Source of the DNA: Halanaerobium praevalens DSM 2228
GTDB lineage: Bacteria; Bacillota; Halanaerobiia; Halanaerobiales; Halanaerobiaceae
Assembly: GCF_000165465.1 (NCBI RefSeq)
Contig: NC_017455.1
Location: forward strand, 2,108,001-2,172,000
Length of the DNA: 64,000 nucleotides
Direction: 5' to 3'
Notes under the pieces: generated by a model
Database searches by the model: none
The model's input: the letters and a program-made list of their open reading frames with translations, nothing else
Told to the model about the DNA's origin: nothing
Made by a program: the position numbers and the translations under genes
Part shown: piece after piece, positions 34,444 through 43,819 of the stretch
How positions within the stretch are numbered: the stretch's first letter is position 1
Layout of the letters: each line of letters starts with the position of its first letter

Positions 34444-36186
34444 TTAAAAGGTATTACCAATACTAAAGTGGAGCATTCCTTCAGAATCTTCATCCCAACC
34501 ATAATCTAAGCGCAGCTGGCCAACTGGAGTGTTCATTCTCATTCCCAATCCATAACCAAGCTTTAAGTCATCAAGCTTAATTTTGTCTTGATCTTCCCAA
34601 ACATTACCAGCATCTGTAAAAATCACTCCCGTAAAACTATCATTAAAAGGAACTCTATATTCTACATTAAAGAGTAAGAGATTATTATTATCATGCTCAT
34701 TAGAATCAAAATCACTTTGTTCATAACCTCTTAAACTATCTGAACCGCCAAGGTCATATTCTTCACTACCTAAGCCTCCACTTTGATTTCGAGGATCACT
34801 TAAGCCAAGTTTCATTCTTAAAGCCCAGGCATGATCTTTAAAACCATGGTAATATCTGCGGCTGTCTAAATTATATTTAGTAAATTCCATATCTCCACCT
34901 AAAAAGCCACCTGCTTCCTCAATACTCAAATTATTAATAGAGCCTGAAGTTGGATGGAAGCGGTTATTAGAGGTATCCCGACTAAATGATAAAGTTAAAG
35001 ACTGTAAATCTTTATCTGAACCATCAATTAAATCTCCTTCTTGGTATTTGTCATCATCACTGCTTTCATCCCAAATTTCTTCTTTATCTTCTAATCTATA
35101 TCTTAAAGATGTTCTCCAGTCATTTGGCAGTGGATGACCTAAACTAATACTACCACCTTTACTCTTTTTAAGATAATCTAAGTCCCCAGAAGAATCAGTA
35201 GAAGTTGTTCTAACTGTTTCGCGATCATAAACACTAAAGCCAAAAGAATAGAGGCTGTCCCATAAATAAGGCTCATAAAAATTAAGTGAATAAGTCGTTG
35301 TATCTCCAAACTGCCACTTGAAACCAATATTTTGGCCGTTACCAAATAAGTTCTTTTCGCTGACATCAACAAAACCTATCCAGCCGTCATTTGAACTATA
35401 ACCACCACCAAATTGAAGGTTTCCTGTTTTGCCTTCTTCTAAATCAATATTTAATTTAGCACTATTTTCTGGGCCATCTACCCGCTGCAGCTTAGGATTA
35501 ATATTTTTAAAATAACCCAAGCGGCTTAAATTTTGAAAACCCTTTTGGATTTTATTAATATTAATTACCTCTCCTGCTTCAATCGGCATTTCTCTTAAAA
35601 CTACTTTAGAATCAGTTTTGGTATTACCACTAACTCCGACAGAATAAAGGTAACCAGGGCTGATTTCAATTTTAAGTATTCCCTCATCCGAAACATTAAC
35701 ATCTTTATAACGGGCTAAAATATAACCATCATCCTGCATTTTTTCTTGAATTTTTTTCAAGTTTTTATTCATTTTTTTCACATTAAGTACTGTTTCTAAA
35801 TTTAAATCTAACATTTCAATTATTTTATCTCGCTCATATATTGGCTGATTACCACTGATTTCAATCCCTTTTAAAACAGGATTTTCTACTACTTCAAAAA
35901 TAACATTTAGTCCACCTTGATAATTCTCAAATGCTATATTCACATCAGAAAAATAACCTAAGCTGAAAACATTTTGCAGATCAGAGCGCAGTTCATTTTG
36001 ATCAGTCTGATCTCCAACTTCAGTTTTGACAGCATTTAAAATTTCAAAGTCACTAACATAATCATTACCTTCAACTGTTATTTTAGTTACCTCATCAATC
36101 GGAATCTCTTGGGCTGCTGCCAGACCGGTAAAAATCAGGGCACAGCTTAGTATAATCAAGGTCCTAACTAATATCTTCTTTTTCAT
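34444..36186 (-). CDS. bamA: Outer-membrane barrel assembly protein BamA
   Basis: BamA (Omp85) inserts beta-barrel proteins into the outer membrane. From the ATG at 36186 (AGGAGG, 6-base spacing) it has 580 residues: a signal peptide, three POTRA domains (about 30-100, 100-178, 178-255; each ends in a V-E-N-P or E-E-G-type strand), then a 16-strand barrel. The barrel has the lid-loop motif GSDSLRGYE and ends in NTF. E. coli BamA has five POTRAs, so this is a short version. A longer open frame to 36207 overlaps tamB and lacks a ribosome site. It follows tamB directly. Confidence 0.95.
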   Translation of the reverse strand: MKKKILVRTLIILSCALIFTGLAAAQEIPIDEVTKITVEGNDYVSDFEILNAVKTEVGDQTDQNELRSDLQNVFSLGYFSDVNIAFENYQGGLNVIFEVVENPVLKGIEISGNQPIYERDKIIEMLDLNLETVLNVKKMNKNLKKIQEKMQDDGYILARYKDVNVSDEGILKIEISPGYLYSVGVSGNTKTDSKVVLREMPIEAGEVININKIQKGFQNLSRLGYFKNINPKLQRVDGPENSAKLNIDLEEGKTGNLQFGGGYSSNDGWIGFVDVSEKNLFGNGQNIGFKWQFGDTTTYSLNFYEPYLWDSLYSFGFSVYDRETVRTTSTDSSGDLDYLKKSKGGSISLGHPLPNDWRTSLRYRLEDKEEIWDESSDDDKYQEGDLIDGSDKDLQSLTLSFSRDTSNNRFHPTSGSINNLSIEEAGGFLGGDMEFTKYNLDSRRYYHGFKDHAWALRMKLGLSDPRNQSGGLGSEEYDLGGSDSLRGYEQSDFDSNEHDNNNLLLFNVEYRVPFNDSFTGVIFTDAGNVWEDQDKIKLDDLKLGYGLGMRMNTPVGQLRLDYGWDEDSEGMLHFSIGNTF

Positions 36187-36196
36187 CCTTTGCCTC

Positions 36197-39100
36197 CTAA
36201 AATTCAATTTCAGTTTCTAAACTTATTTGATATTCATCATCAGTAAAATAGCTTCCTTTTAAATTTGTAATCTCTGTTAATTTATATTGAAAAGAAAGTT
36301 CAGATTCTCTCTGTTCTTCCTCATTGAAAAAAGCTGCATATTCAAGATAAAAACGATTATTTAGATTTTTACCAAGGTAAATCGCAACTTCTCTTTCTAA
36401 ACCAAATTGGAGAGCATCTATTTCAATTCGATCTAAAGAAAGAGCAGTTCTAAAATCTGACTCTAGATCAGAAATAATATCTTCTTGTAAAAAACCATTT
36501 ACAATTCTGATCAACTCTTGGGTAATAATTTGACGAACACCTATATCTTCACCACCAATGACAGCCGAACCTAAAGCTCCACGGCTAGAAAGGAGGTTTA
36601 ATATCTCTTCTCGAGTCATTTCAGTATCAGAGCTTAAGTTAATCCGCATATTATTTGCTGGACCACTAAGGTTAATATTTATCTGACGCCCAGCTGCATA
36701 AGTTGTCGCATTAACCTGCAAACTAGGAATATCATTTTGATCAACTGGGGTAAATAAAGCCTCAGCATTATTTAAATTAAAACGAGAATTATAATAACTA
36801 AAACGACCCTGACTACTTTTGAGCCTACCTTCCATCATGAGAGAATTATCTCTTTTTCGATTAAAATTAAGTTTTAAATCTCCGTTTTCAATTAAGACTT
36901 CTAAATTTTGATTTTTAACTTTTACATTTTCTTGGGGCATCAGTTCTAAGTCAATCACAGGACTGATAGCTGGTTCTTCTTTTTTCTCTTTTGATTTTGA
37001 ACTCGGCCATTTAAAGGGCATTCCTATTTGGAAATCATAAAGGTCCAGCTTCCCTTTTAGCAGAGGCTCTGTTAAGGGACCAGCAAATTTTAAATCACTA
37101 TCAAAATTACCAGTTAAAGAACCGCGGTCAAAATAAAGTTTTGAACCTTTAAGTTTTAAGTTCCAAAACTGAGCTGGATCTAAGAGTTTTAACTTACCAC
37201 CCAGTTCAAACTGGCCGTCAACGAAATCTCCAGTTAAATTTTTAATTAAAGCCTGACTGCCTTCAATTTCAATTTGTCCCTGATAATTTTTAATTGGAGC
37301 CCAAATTCCAAGCTCTAAACTATTACCTGCCAACTTAAAATCACCATTTAACTTAGGCTTGCTTAAAGGGCCGTCTGCCCTCAGATTTCCATTTAAATAA
37401 CCATCAGCAGTCAAGTTGTCTCCAAAAAATGAAAGGATAAAAGCTAAAGGCAAGTCCTCTAAATCAGAACTTAAACTTAAGTTTTGCTCAGCTAGCAAAT
37501 AACTAAGATCAAATTTCAAGCTCCCACCTTGACTAAAATTAATTTTTTCGGCCGCCGAAATTCGGCGCTTTCCTTCTACTAAAATATCTCCTTCTATTTT
37601 TTCTAAAGGATTTTGATTAATTTTAATAGCATCTAAACTGTGACTGAAATTTAAAATAGGATTAGTTAAAGTACCACCTATTTCACCTTCAAAATCAAGT
37701 TTTGCTTCTGTTTTTAAGTTAAAGTCAGACTCAGCTGCAAAATATAATGGTAAGTCTGAAGCTTGAAAGCTTAAATTTAATTCTCTCCCTACTTTTCCTT
37801 TCAAACTAAAACTATTTTTTTCTGCTTGAGCTAAGTGACCAGCTAAGTCTAATTCGGCCTGATAAGCACTGCCCTCTGTTTTTATTTGAGTTTGACCAGT
37901 TAAACTAAGCTCTTCTGCCAAAGGATATAAGCCCAGATATCGCTGGAAATATTCTGTTAGTGGTACTTCTAAAAGCTCTAACTGCAGCTCAGATTGGGGA
38001 ATACTAGTTAAGTCTTTTATTTCTCCTGTCAGACTATAGTTACCAGAAGCAAAGTTAAAATCAAATTGCTCTAATTCCAATTTAGCTTGTTTTAGATCTA
38101 AATTGAATTGGTTTGCTAAAATCTCTAGCTTAAAGTTATCATAAAATAAATTTTCGCCAGCTAGCTCAAAATTAAGTTTTAAAGCTTCTAACTGCCCTTT
38201 TAGTTTTCCAGCTAAGTTTAAAGAACCACTAAGCTTTTCTAATTGTTTTGGACTCTGCTCTAAATAATTTTGAATTTTTATTCCCTGCAGCTGATAATCA
38301 ACTGCAAAACCAGTTTGAAAATCGTAAATTCCTTGAGCCTTAAAATCTAATTCCTGCTGACTAAAAGCAAGTTCTTCAATTTTAAGCTGTTTATTTTCTG
38401 TTTTCAAACTCAGACTTAAATTTGATAAATCAAATTCTCTTGCTTGATAAGCAAAAACAGGGTTTGAAGTGTTGAGATCTAGTTTAAATTGATAATCGGC
38501 TATTGGACCTCTCAGTTCTGATTGCAGCTCAACTGCACCTGTAAGTGGTAAATCAAAGTTAAGCTCTGAGTTTAGATCTTCAAAATATAAGTTTTCACTG
38601 TTGATATTTAAAGCCAAAATAGGATTTCCAGTTAAAGCTTTTACTTCACCCTCAGCTCGCAATTTACCCTGATTTAAATCTGCTATCAAATCTTTTATCT
38701 GCAAATTATCATTTACATAAGTTGCTTTTAAATTAATTTCGCTTAAACTGTAATTTTGGTAAGTTAATTGATCTAAATGCAAATCAGTACTTAGACTAGG
38801 GTTAGCAAAACTATTTTCAATTTGCCCTTCTGCATATTTAATTGTGGGCTTAACTGCTGCCAAAAGCTCTGAATCAAAAAGCTCTAACTGCTTATTTAAA
38901 ATTGCTGGTTCTAAATTTTTAATTGCATAGCGTAAATCAAGCTCTTTTTGGGCAAAATCTATTTCTCCTAATAAATCTAAATAAGCAAAATCAGAAAAAA
39001 GCTGCAAAGAATTAAGAAAAAGTTTTTGCTCAACATACCAAAAATCACTTTTTAGCTTTATGTCATTATTCTGTTCTTTAAATTTCAGCTTCAAATCAAG

Positions 39101-40627
39101 ATCACCTGTAGCTGATAGTTTAGTTTGAGATCCATAATAGCCGCCAAGATCTAAATTAAAATCTAAATGGTCAGCTTTAATTTCCTCTAATTTTGCCAAA
39201 GCTTTGGCAGTTGGCTTATAATCTGCTAAAAAAGAAACTAAAGGACTGGCTATTTTTAAGTTTTGAGCTTTAACTGCAGCTAAATAATTTTGGTTTTTTA
39301 GATCATAACTTGCTTTTAAATCAACTACTGCTTCAGAGCCTAAATTAACTTTTGCTTTTTCTAAAAAAAGCTGATCATCTACTAATTTGATTAAAAAATC
39401 AGTCTTAGTAAGCTCAGCATATTTAGTTTTTAGTTTATCTGTTTTGATTTCAGCTCTTAATTTTTCTAAATTATTTTTTTGACCCTCTAATTTTAAATCA
39501 AAGTCAAGTTGAGCAGCCTCTAATTCTGGCTTAAAAAAGGAATAATTATAATCAAATTCTGCTGCTGATAATTTTAATTGGTAAGCTAAATTTTGCTTTA
39601 GTTTAAAATCTAAAAGCATTTTGTTATTAGCCAAATTTAATTTATTTTGTACTGCTTCTAATTTAAAATCTGGGCCAGAAACAATAAAATTTAATTTTTT
39701 AAATTCAAAATCTAAACTTTCACTCTGCTGCTTAAATTCTAATTTAGGTTTAAGTTTTAAATTATTAGAGCTAATTTCTGCCCGATAATTTTCAATTTGA
39801 GCTCCCTTTAAATCTAATTTACCTTTAAGGTCTAAATCTCCCTTAAGAGTAGCTAAATCTAGCTCTAAATTTTCAAATTGATATTTTGGAGCCAGAGGCA
39901 GCACTTTTAAAAGAGGTGCTAAAGCAGTAGCCTTAGTCTTAAAATAAAGTTCTGACTTTGCTCCCTGCCTTTTAAACTTTAATTTTAAGTTCTCTGTTTT
40001 AAGCTTATTAAATTTAAAGTCTTGATAAGCAAATTTATTTAAATTAATTGAACTAGAAAAATTAAGCTCATAATCAGCTTTAGCTCTCGCTAAAAGTCCT
40101 AAGTTTAAATTATTAAATTCTAAAGCTTTAGTTTCAGTTTTCACTACTAGACTAGAATCAATAATATTAATTTTAGTTTTCAGCAAAAGTGGAGGCAAAT
40201 CTAACTGTTCTAAGTTAAAAGCCGATTTGGGCTGAGAATCTAAAGCCTCAGCTTGATCTAGCTGACTAGATAAAGACTTAAGTTGTTTAAGGTCTCTAAT
40301 TATGATTTCAGCTTTTTTGGCTGCTACAAAATCTATTTTAATAAATTGCTTTAAATCTCTAAAATCTAATTTATAGTTAAGTTGTAAGTCTTTAATTTTT
40401 ATTTGATTATTATTTTGATCAACAAAACTAAAGGACTGGAGACGAAGTTTATTGAGAGGCCAAACAGAAATAGAAGCAAAAGAAATATCCCCTTTTAGTC
40501 TAGTTTCTAGAAAAGCAATAATATCATCTTCAAAATATTGGGGTAAACCACTAAGCAGACTTAAAAAATAAGCTGAAATTAATAATAAGATTAAAACCCC
40601 CAGCAGATATTTTATTTGCTTATCCAT
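36197..40627 (-). CDS. tamB: TamB-like translocation and assembly protein (DUF490)
   Basis: This is a 1476-residue protein with an N-terminal membrane anchor (about 8-27). A very long run of short beta strands rich in Leu, Asn, Asp and Lys is predicted to form a lipid-carrying beta-taco. The C-terminal TamB/DUF490 domain begins about 1230 (SSQGRFSYYNSRFNLNNAEALF, ATTYAAGRQININLSGP, LSSDTEMTREEILNLLSSRG) and ends in LETEIEF. Known roles in the family are phospholipid transport and barrel assembly. It directly precedes bamA (11 bases from stop to the bamA ATG), and no tamA is seen; TamB working with BamA is the expected arrangement in such genomes. Confidence 0.93.
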   Translation of the reverse strand: MDKQIKYLLGVLILLLISAYFLSLLSGLPQYFEDDIIAFLETRLKGDISFASISVWPLNKLRLQSFSFVDQNNNQIKIKDLQLNYKLDFRDLKQFIKIDFVAAKKAEIIIRDLKQLKSLSSQLDQAEALDSQPKSAFNLEQLDLPPLLLKTKINIIDSSLVVKTETKALEFNNLNLGLLARAKADYELNFSSSINLNKFAYQDFKFNKLKTENLKLKFKRQGAKSELYFKTKATALAPLLKVLPLAPKYQFENLELDLATLKGDLDLKGKLDLKGAQIENYRAEISSNNLKLKPKLEFKQQSESLDFEFKKLNFIVSGPDFKLEAVQNKLNLANNKMLLDFKLKQNLAYQLKLSAAEFDYNYSFFKPELEAAQLDFDLKLEGQKNNLEKLRAEIKTDKLKTKYAELTKTDFLIKLVDDQLFLEKAKVNLGSEAVVDLKASYDLKNQNYLAAVKAQNLKIASPLVSFLADYKPTAKALAKLEEIKADHLDFNLDLGGYYGSQTKLSATGDLDLKLKFKEQNNDIKLKSDFWYVEQKLFLNSLQLFSDFAYLDLLGEIDFAQKELDLRYAIKNLEPAILNKQLELFDSELLAAVKPTIKYAEGQIENSFANPSLSTDLHLDQLTYQNYSLSEINLKATYVNDNLQIKDLIADLNQGKLRAEGEVKALTGNPILALNINSENLYFEDLNSELNFDLPLTGAVELQSELRGPIADYQFKLDLNTSNPVFAYQAREFDLSNLSLSLKTENKQLKIEELAFSQQELDFKAQGIYDFQTGFAVDYQLQGIKIQNYLEQSPKQLEKLSGSLNLAGKLKGQLEALKLNFELAGENLFYDNFKLEILANQFNLDLKQAKLELEQFDFNFASGNYSLTGEIKDLTSIPQSELQLELLEVPLTEYFQRYLGLYPLAEELSLTGQTQIKTEGSAYQAELDLAGHLAQAEKNSFSLKGKVGRELNLSFQASDLPLYFAAESDFNLKTEAKLDFEGEIGGTLTNPILNFSHSLDAIKINQNPLEKIEGDILVEGKRRISAAEKINFSQGGSLKFDLSYLLAEQNLSLSSDLEDLPLAFILSFFGDNLTADGYLNGNLRADGPLSKPKLNGDFKLAGNSLELGIWAPIKNYQGQIEIEGSQALIKNLTGDFVDGQFELGGKLKLLDPAQFWNLKLKGSKLYFDRGSLTGNFDSDLKFAGPLTEPLLKGKLDLYDFQIGMPFKWPSSKSKEKKEEPAISPVIDLELMPQENVKVKNQNLEVLIENGDLKLNFNRKRDNSLMMEGRLKSSQGRFSYYNSRFNLNNAEALFTPVDQNDIPSLQVNATTYAAGRQININLSGPANNMRINLSSDTEMTREEILNLLSSRGALGSAVIGGEDIGVRQIITQELIRIVNGFLQEDIISDLESDFRTALSLDRIEIDALQFGLEREVAIYLGKNLNNRFYLEYAAFFNEEEQRESELSFQYKLTEITNLKGSYFTDDEYQISLETEIEF

Positions 40628-40676
40628 TTAAAAACCTCCAGCAAGCATTAAATTTAATTACTGCTTAATTTTTTAT

Positions 40677-42602
40677 TTAGTCTCTAGTCTCAACTCCTGT
40701 TGTTTCTGCTTTCTCATTTTTCTTCTCTGTTTCAACTTCAGTTTCATTTTCTGCTGTATTTTGTTCTGAATTAGAATCTGATTTAGCTGCTAAGACTTCT
40801 AAATCTAAATTCAAACTACCTTCTAAAACATAATCAGTCGCAAATCTTTCTTTAATTTGTTCTGTTTCAGTTTCTAGCTTATTTTTTCTTGGTGCAGCCA
40901 GCTCTTTTTCTTTTTTAGTTTCAGCTTTATTTTCATTTTTTTCAGCAGTATGTTCTGCTTTCTCACCTGGAGCAGTTTTACTGCTTTCCTCATAGGCTGG
41001 GGCTGCATAAGCTGGATAAAGCTGTAAAATTAAATCATTATTAGCTGGAGCCTCCAAATAACTATTTAGCATTGACTCAAAGCTTTTATGACCTTCAATC
41101 TCTGCTTCTTTTACTGACAAATCATTTTGGAGCTGACTACTAGTTTCAGGTCTCATTGTTTCTCCTGTATAACCACCATCAATAAATAAGGTTGCTAAGC
41201 CTGGCTCCATATCTTCTGGTAAAGGCAGAGTTAATTTTTTAGTTTCAGTCCCATTGCGGTAGCGATGTAAAGTAACTTCGACTTCTAGCTCATCTCCAGG
41301 ATAAATTTCTTCATTTAAAACCTTAGCTTCTTGGATTAAAGCAACTTGATCATTTTGGTTAAAATCTAATTCTAATCTAATATCAATTAGATTAATTTCT
41401 TTAAAGGGATTTGTTAAAATCAAGTTTAAAAGCTGAGAAAAATCATAAAGGGCCATACTCCCAATATCTCTTTGGCTATAATACATTTCGGTTGATTCAA
41501 TTTGTAATTCTGGCAAACCTCTGCCCATCACTTTGACTTTAGCAGTGGCTGTACCTCCTCCAACTCGATCTAAAGCAGAATCTACTGCTTGTAAAGCTGA
41601 ACTATTTGAGAGAGCAGAAAATAACTGCTCATCATTAATTATTTGCAGGCTAACCTCTTTTAAAAGCTCTCCATTTTCTGTAATAGAGATATATAAAGGG
41701 GTAATCCGAGGAAAAGAACCTAATTTACCTGCAATACCTGCTCCCCGATCTTGAGTTACAGAACCTAAAAGTTCATTATAAGGAGAACCTAATTTAAAAG
41801 GTTGTTCTGAGCTAGGAATAATTGCATTAATCTTAGCTCTGCTCAATAAATAATTAACATTACCTCGATTTGTAAAGGGATGACCAAAAGCTAAAAAATC
41901 ATCTTGGTCTACATAAGTTAAAGTTCCTATCGAAGCAACACTAATATCTCCTCTAACCAGCTGAACTGCTATTGCATCTCCAGCTTCTGGCTTTTTATCA
42001 CTTGCTTTAGCTTCTGCAATTCCTGGACTAGGAACAACTTCTAAATCAAGCTCCTCTAAATTAGATTCTAATCTTTTTAAGGCCCGACCATCTATCCCGC
42101 TGACCATAATTGGACTAGAACTGCGGATAATATTTTCTCCTAAGGATTTTTCTTGTTTTTTAAAATCATAATCATCTAGTTGAGAATTAGAAGTTTTTGC
42201 TTGCTGATCTAAAAGTTTTAGCATTCTGTTAATTGGGGTAACTAAGCCATAACGATGATCACTGTTATTCCAACCATAACCAATAGCTCCAATTAATTTA
42301 TCTTCAACATAGATTGGACTACCACTCATCCCAGCTGCAATACCTTCAAAATCACCTTTTTGAGCACCAGTTAATTTAATTAAAATCAAATCCTCATCTA
42401 AACTGCGGTTATCTAAAACATCAATAACTTTGATTTTAAATTTTTCTACTTCAGTTCCCGAAAAAACTGTTTTTCCATAACCGGTCATTCCAGCTTTAAC
42501 TCTATTTAATGGCATAATATCTGTGGCAGCAAAAACTGGGCCATTAATTAAGATTAAGCCTATTAAAGCTAAAAATAATACTTTTCTTATTTTTTTAAAC
42601 AA
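40677..42602 (-). CDS. SpoIVB peptidase S55 domain protein
   Basis: The 641-residue protein has a signal peptide (1-26). Residues about 30-300 match peptidase family S55 of SpoIVB: LNRVKAGMTGYGKTVFSGTEVEKF, then LIKLTG, the nucleophile Ser in AAGMSGSPIYVEDKLIGAIGYGW, and AFGHPFTNRG. A beta-rich middle region follows. From about 540 comes a charged Lys/Glu/Ala-rich low-complexity tail. SpoIVB itself is a sporulation signalling protease; here the gene lies between mreB/mbl and tamB at the head of the envelope operon, so an envelope role is more likely. The substrate is unknown. The start is TTG at 42602 after GGAG. Confidence 0.85.
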   Translation of the reverse strand: MFKKIRKVLFLALIGLILINGPVFAATDIMPLNRVKAGMTGYGKTVFSGTEVEKFKIKVIDVLDNRSLDEDLILIKLTGAQKGDFEGIAAGMSGSPIYVEDKLIGAIGYGWNNSDHRYGLVTPINRMLKLLDQQAKTSNSQLDDYDFKKQEKSLGENIIRSSSPIMVSGIDGRALKRLESNLEELDLEVVPSPGIAEAKASDKKPEAGDAIAVQLVRGDISVASIGTLTYVDQDDFLAFGHPFTNRGNVNYLLSRAKINAIIPSSEQPFKLGSPYNELLGSVTQDRGAGIAGKLGSFPRITPLYISITENGELLKEVSLQIINDEQLFSALSNSSALQAVDSALDRVGGGTATAKVKVMGRGLPELQIESTEMYYSQRDIGSMALYDFSQLLNLILTNPFKEINLIDIRLELDFNQNDQVALIQEAKVLNEEIYPGDELEVEVTLHRYRNGTETKKLTLPLPEDMEPGLATLFIDGGYTGETMRPETSSQLQNDLSVKEAEIEGHKSFESMLNSYLEAPANNDLILQLYPAYAAPAYEESSKTAPGEKAEHTAEKNENKAETKKEKELAAPRKNKLETETEQIKERFATDYVLEGSLNLDLEVLAAKSDSNSEQNTAENETEVETEKKNEKAETTGVETRD

Positions 42603-42625
42603 ATTTAATCACTCTCCAGTCACTT

Positions 42626-43666
42626 TTAAGATAAAATGCTCTGGTCACCTGTACTTAAAACATTAGAAATCTTATCTATTTCATTTAAGGCCTGCCCTGT
42701 GCCTTCAGCTACACAGACTAAAGGGTCATCAGTTACAAAAGCCCCAACTTCTGTCCGCTGACTAATAAATTTATCTAATCCCTTAAGCAGTGAACCTCCA
42801 CCTGTTAAAATAATTCCTTTTTCAACTATGTCTGCTGAAAGCTCAGGTGGTGTTTGTTCTAATACTCTTCTAGCTGCTTGAGCAATATTATCTAATAATT
42901 CTTTAAAAGCTGTATAAGTTTCTTCAGCTGTTAGTTCTATATGCCGTGGTAAGCCTGTCATCAAATCTCTACCTTTAACTTCAAATTGAGCTGAAAAATT
43001 AGGGTCAGCACTACCAATACTTAACTTTATTTCTTCAGCAGTGGCTTCTCCAATTACTAAATTATAATGTTCTCTAACATAACGAACTAGGGCCTCATCA
43101 AATTTATCTCCACCAACTCTAATTGATTTACCAACTACAATTCCACCTAAAGATAAAACAGCAATTTCGGTAGTTCCTCCACCAATATCTATAATCATAT
43201 TTCCTTCTGGTTTTTCAATTTGCAAACCAGCTCCAATTGCTGCTGCTACTGGTTCTTCGATCAAAAAGGCTTTGCGGGCCCCAACTTGGACTGCTGCTTC
43301 CAAAACTGCTCTGCTTTCAACTCCTGTTACTCCAACTGGAATACAGACCATAATTAAAGGCTTAATAAATCTACTTTTAACTCCTACTTTTTTCAAAAAA
43401 CTTTTGAGCATCATTTCTGCAACCTCAAAATTTGCTATTACCCCATCTTTAAGTGGTCTAATTACTTCAATATTGGCTGGAGTTCTCCCTAACATTCTAC
43501 GCGCTTCTTCTCCAACTGCAATTATTTTTTTTGTATCTTTATCTAAAGCCACAAAAGAAGGCTCCTGTAGCACAATTCCTTTATCACTTTCGTAAATAAT
43601 AACTGTCGCTGTCCCAAGGTCAATGGCAATCTTCTTGCTCAATTTATTCAACAGATTCAATAGCAT
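42626..43666 (-). CDS. mreB: Rod-shape determining actin homolog (MreB/Mbl)
   Basis: This bacterial actin directs side-wall synthesis on the inner face of the membrane. It has 346 residues with the phosphate-1 motif IAIDLGTATVIIYE, the phrase VGEEARRMLGRTPANIEVIRPLKDGVIANFE, MIIDIGGGTTEIAVLSLGG (phosphate 2) and GIILTGGGSLLKGLD (adenosine motif). By position downstream of murA it corresponds to Bacillus mbl rather than mreB; mreC and mreD are not adjacent. It opens the long outer-membrane biogenesis operon. The start is ATG at 43666 after AAGGAAGGGG. Confidence 0.95.
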   Translation of the reverse strand: MLLNLLNKLSKKIAIDLGTATVIIYESDKGIVLQEPSFVALDKDTKKIIAVGEEARRMLGRTPANIEVIRPLKDGVIANFEVAEMMLKSFLKKVGVKSRFIKPLIMVCIPVGVTGVESRAVLEAAVQVGARKAFLIEEPVAAAIGAGLQIEKPEGNMIIDIGGGTTEIAVLSLGGIVVGKSIRVGGDKFDEALVRYVREHYNLVIGEATAEEIKLSIGSADPNFSAQFEVKGRDLMTGLPRHIELTAEETYTAFKELLDNIAQAARRVLEQTPPELSADIVEKGIILTGGGSLLKGLDKFISQRTEVGAFVTDDPLVCVAEGTGQALNEIDKISNVLSTGDQSILS

Positions 43667-43748
43667 ACCCCTTCCTTAATCAACTACTTGTAAAATTTAT
43701 TTAATCGACTAATTTGATTTTGAGTTTAAAACTAAGGCTAATTCTTTA

Positions 43749-43793
43749 ATTTTAAGATTAGCAGTTGTTATTATATAATATTAATCTTAAAAT
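43749..43793. promoter_or_regulatory. 12-bp inverted repeat around a -10 box upstream of mreB
   Basis: Arms ATTTTAAGATTA (43749-43760) and TAATCTTAAAAT (43782-43793) are perfect complements 21 bases apart. A minus-strand TATAAT (43775-43770) lies in the spacer. It could be an operator for the mreB-led operon or an mRNA hairpin at the end of the antiporter transcript; there is no T run after it. Confidence 0.45.
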
Positions 43794-43819
43794 GAAATTA
43801 AAAAGGACTAATTTATAAT

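Noticed and set aside
43272-43595. 107-codon plus-strand open frame opposite mreB
   Set aside because: It is the antisense of a conserved coding region with no ribosome site or recognisable product; the same applies to the other plus-strand frames opposite atpD, murA and lpxD.
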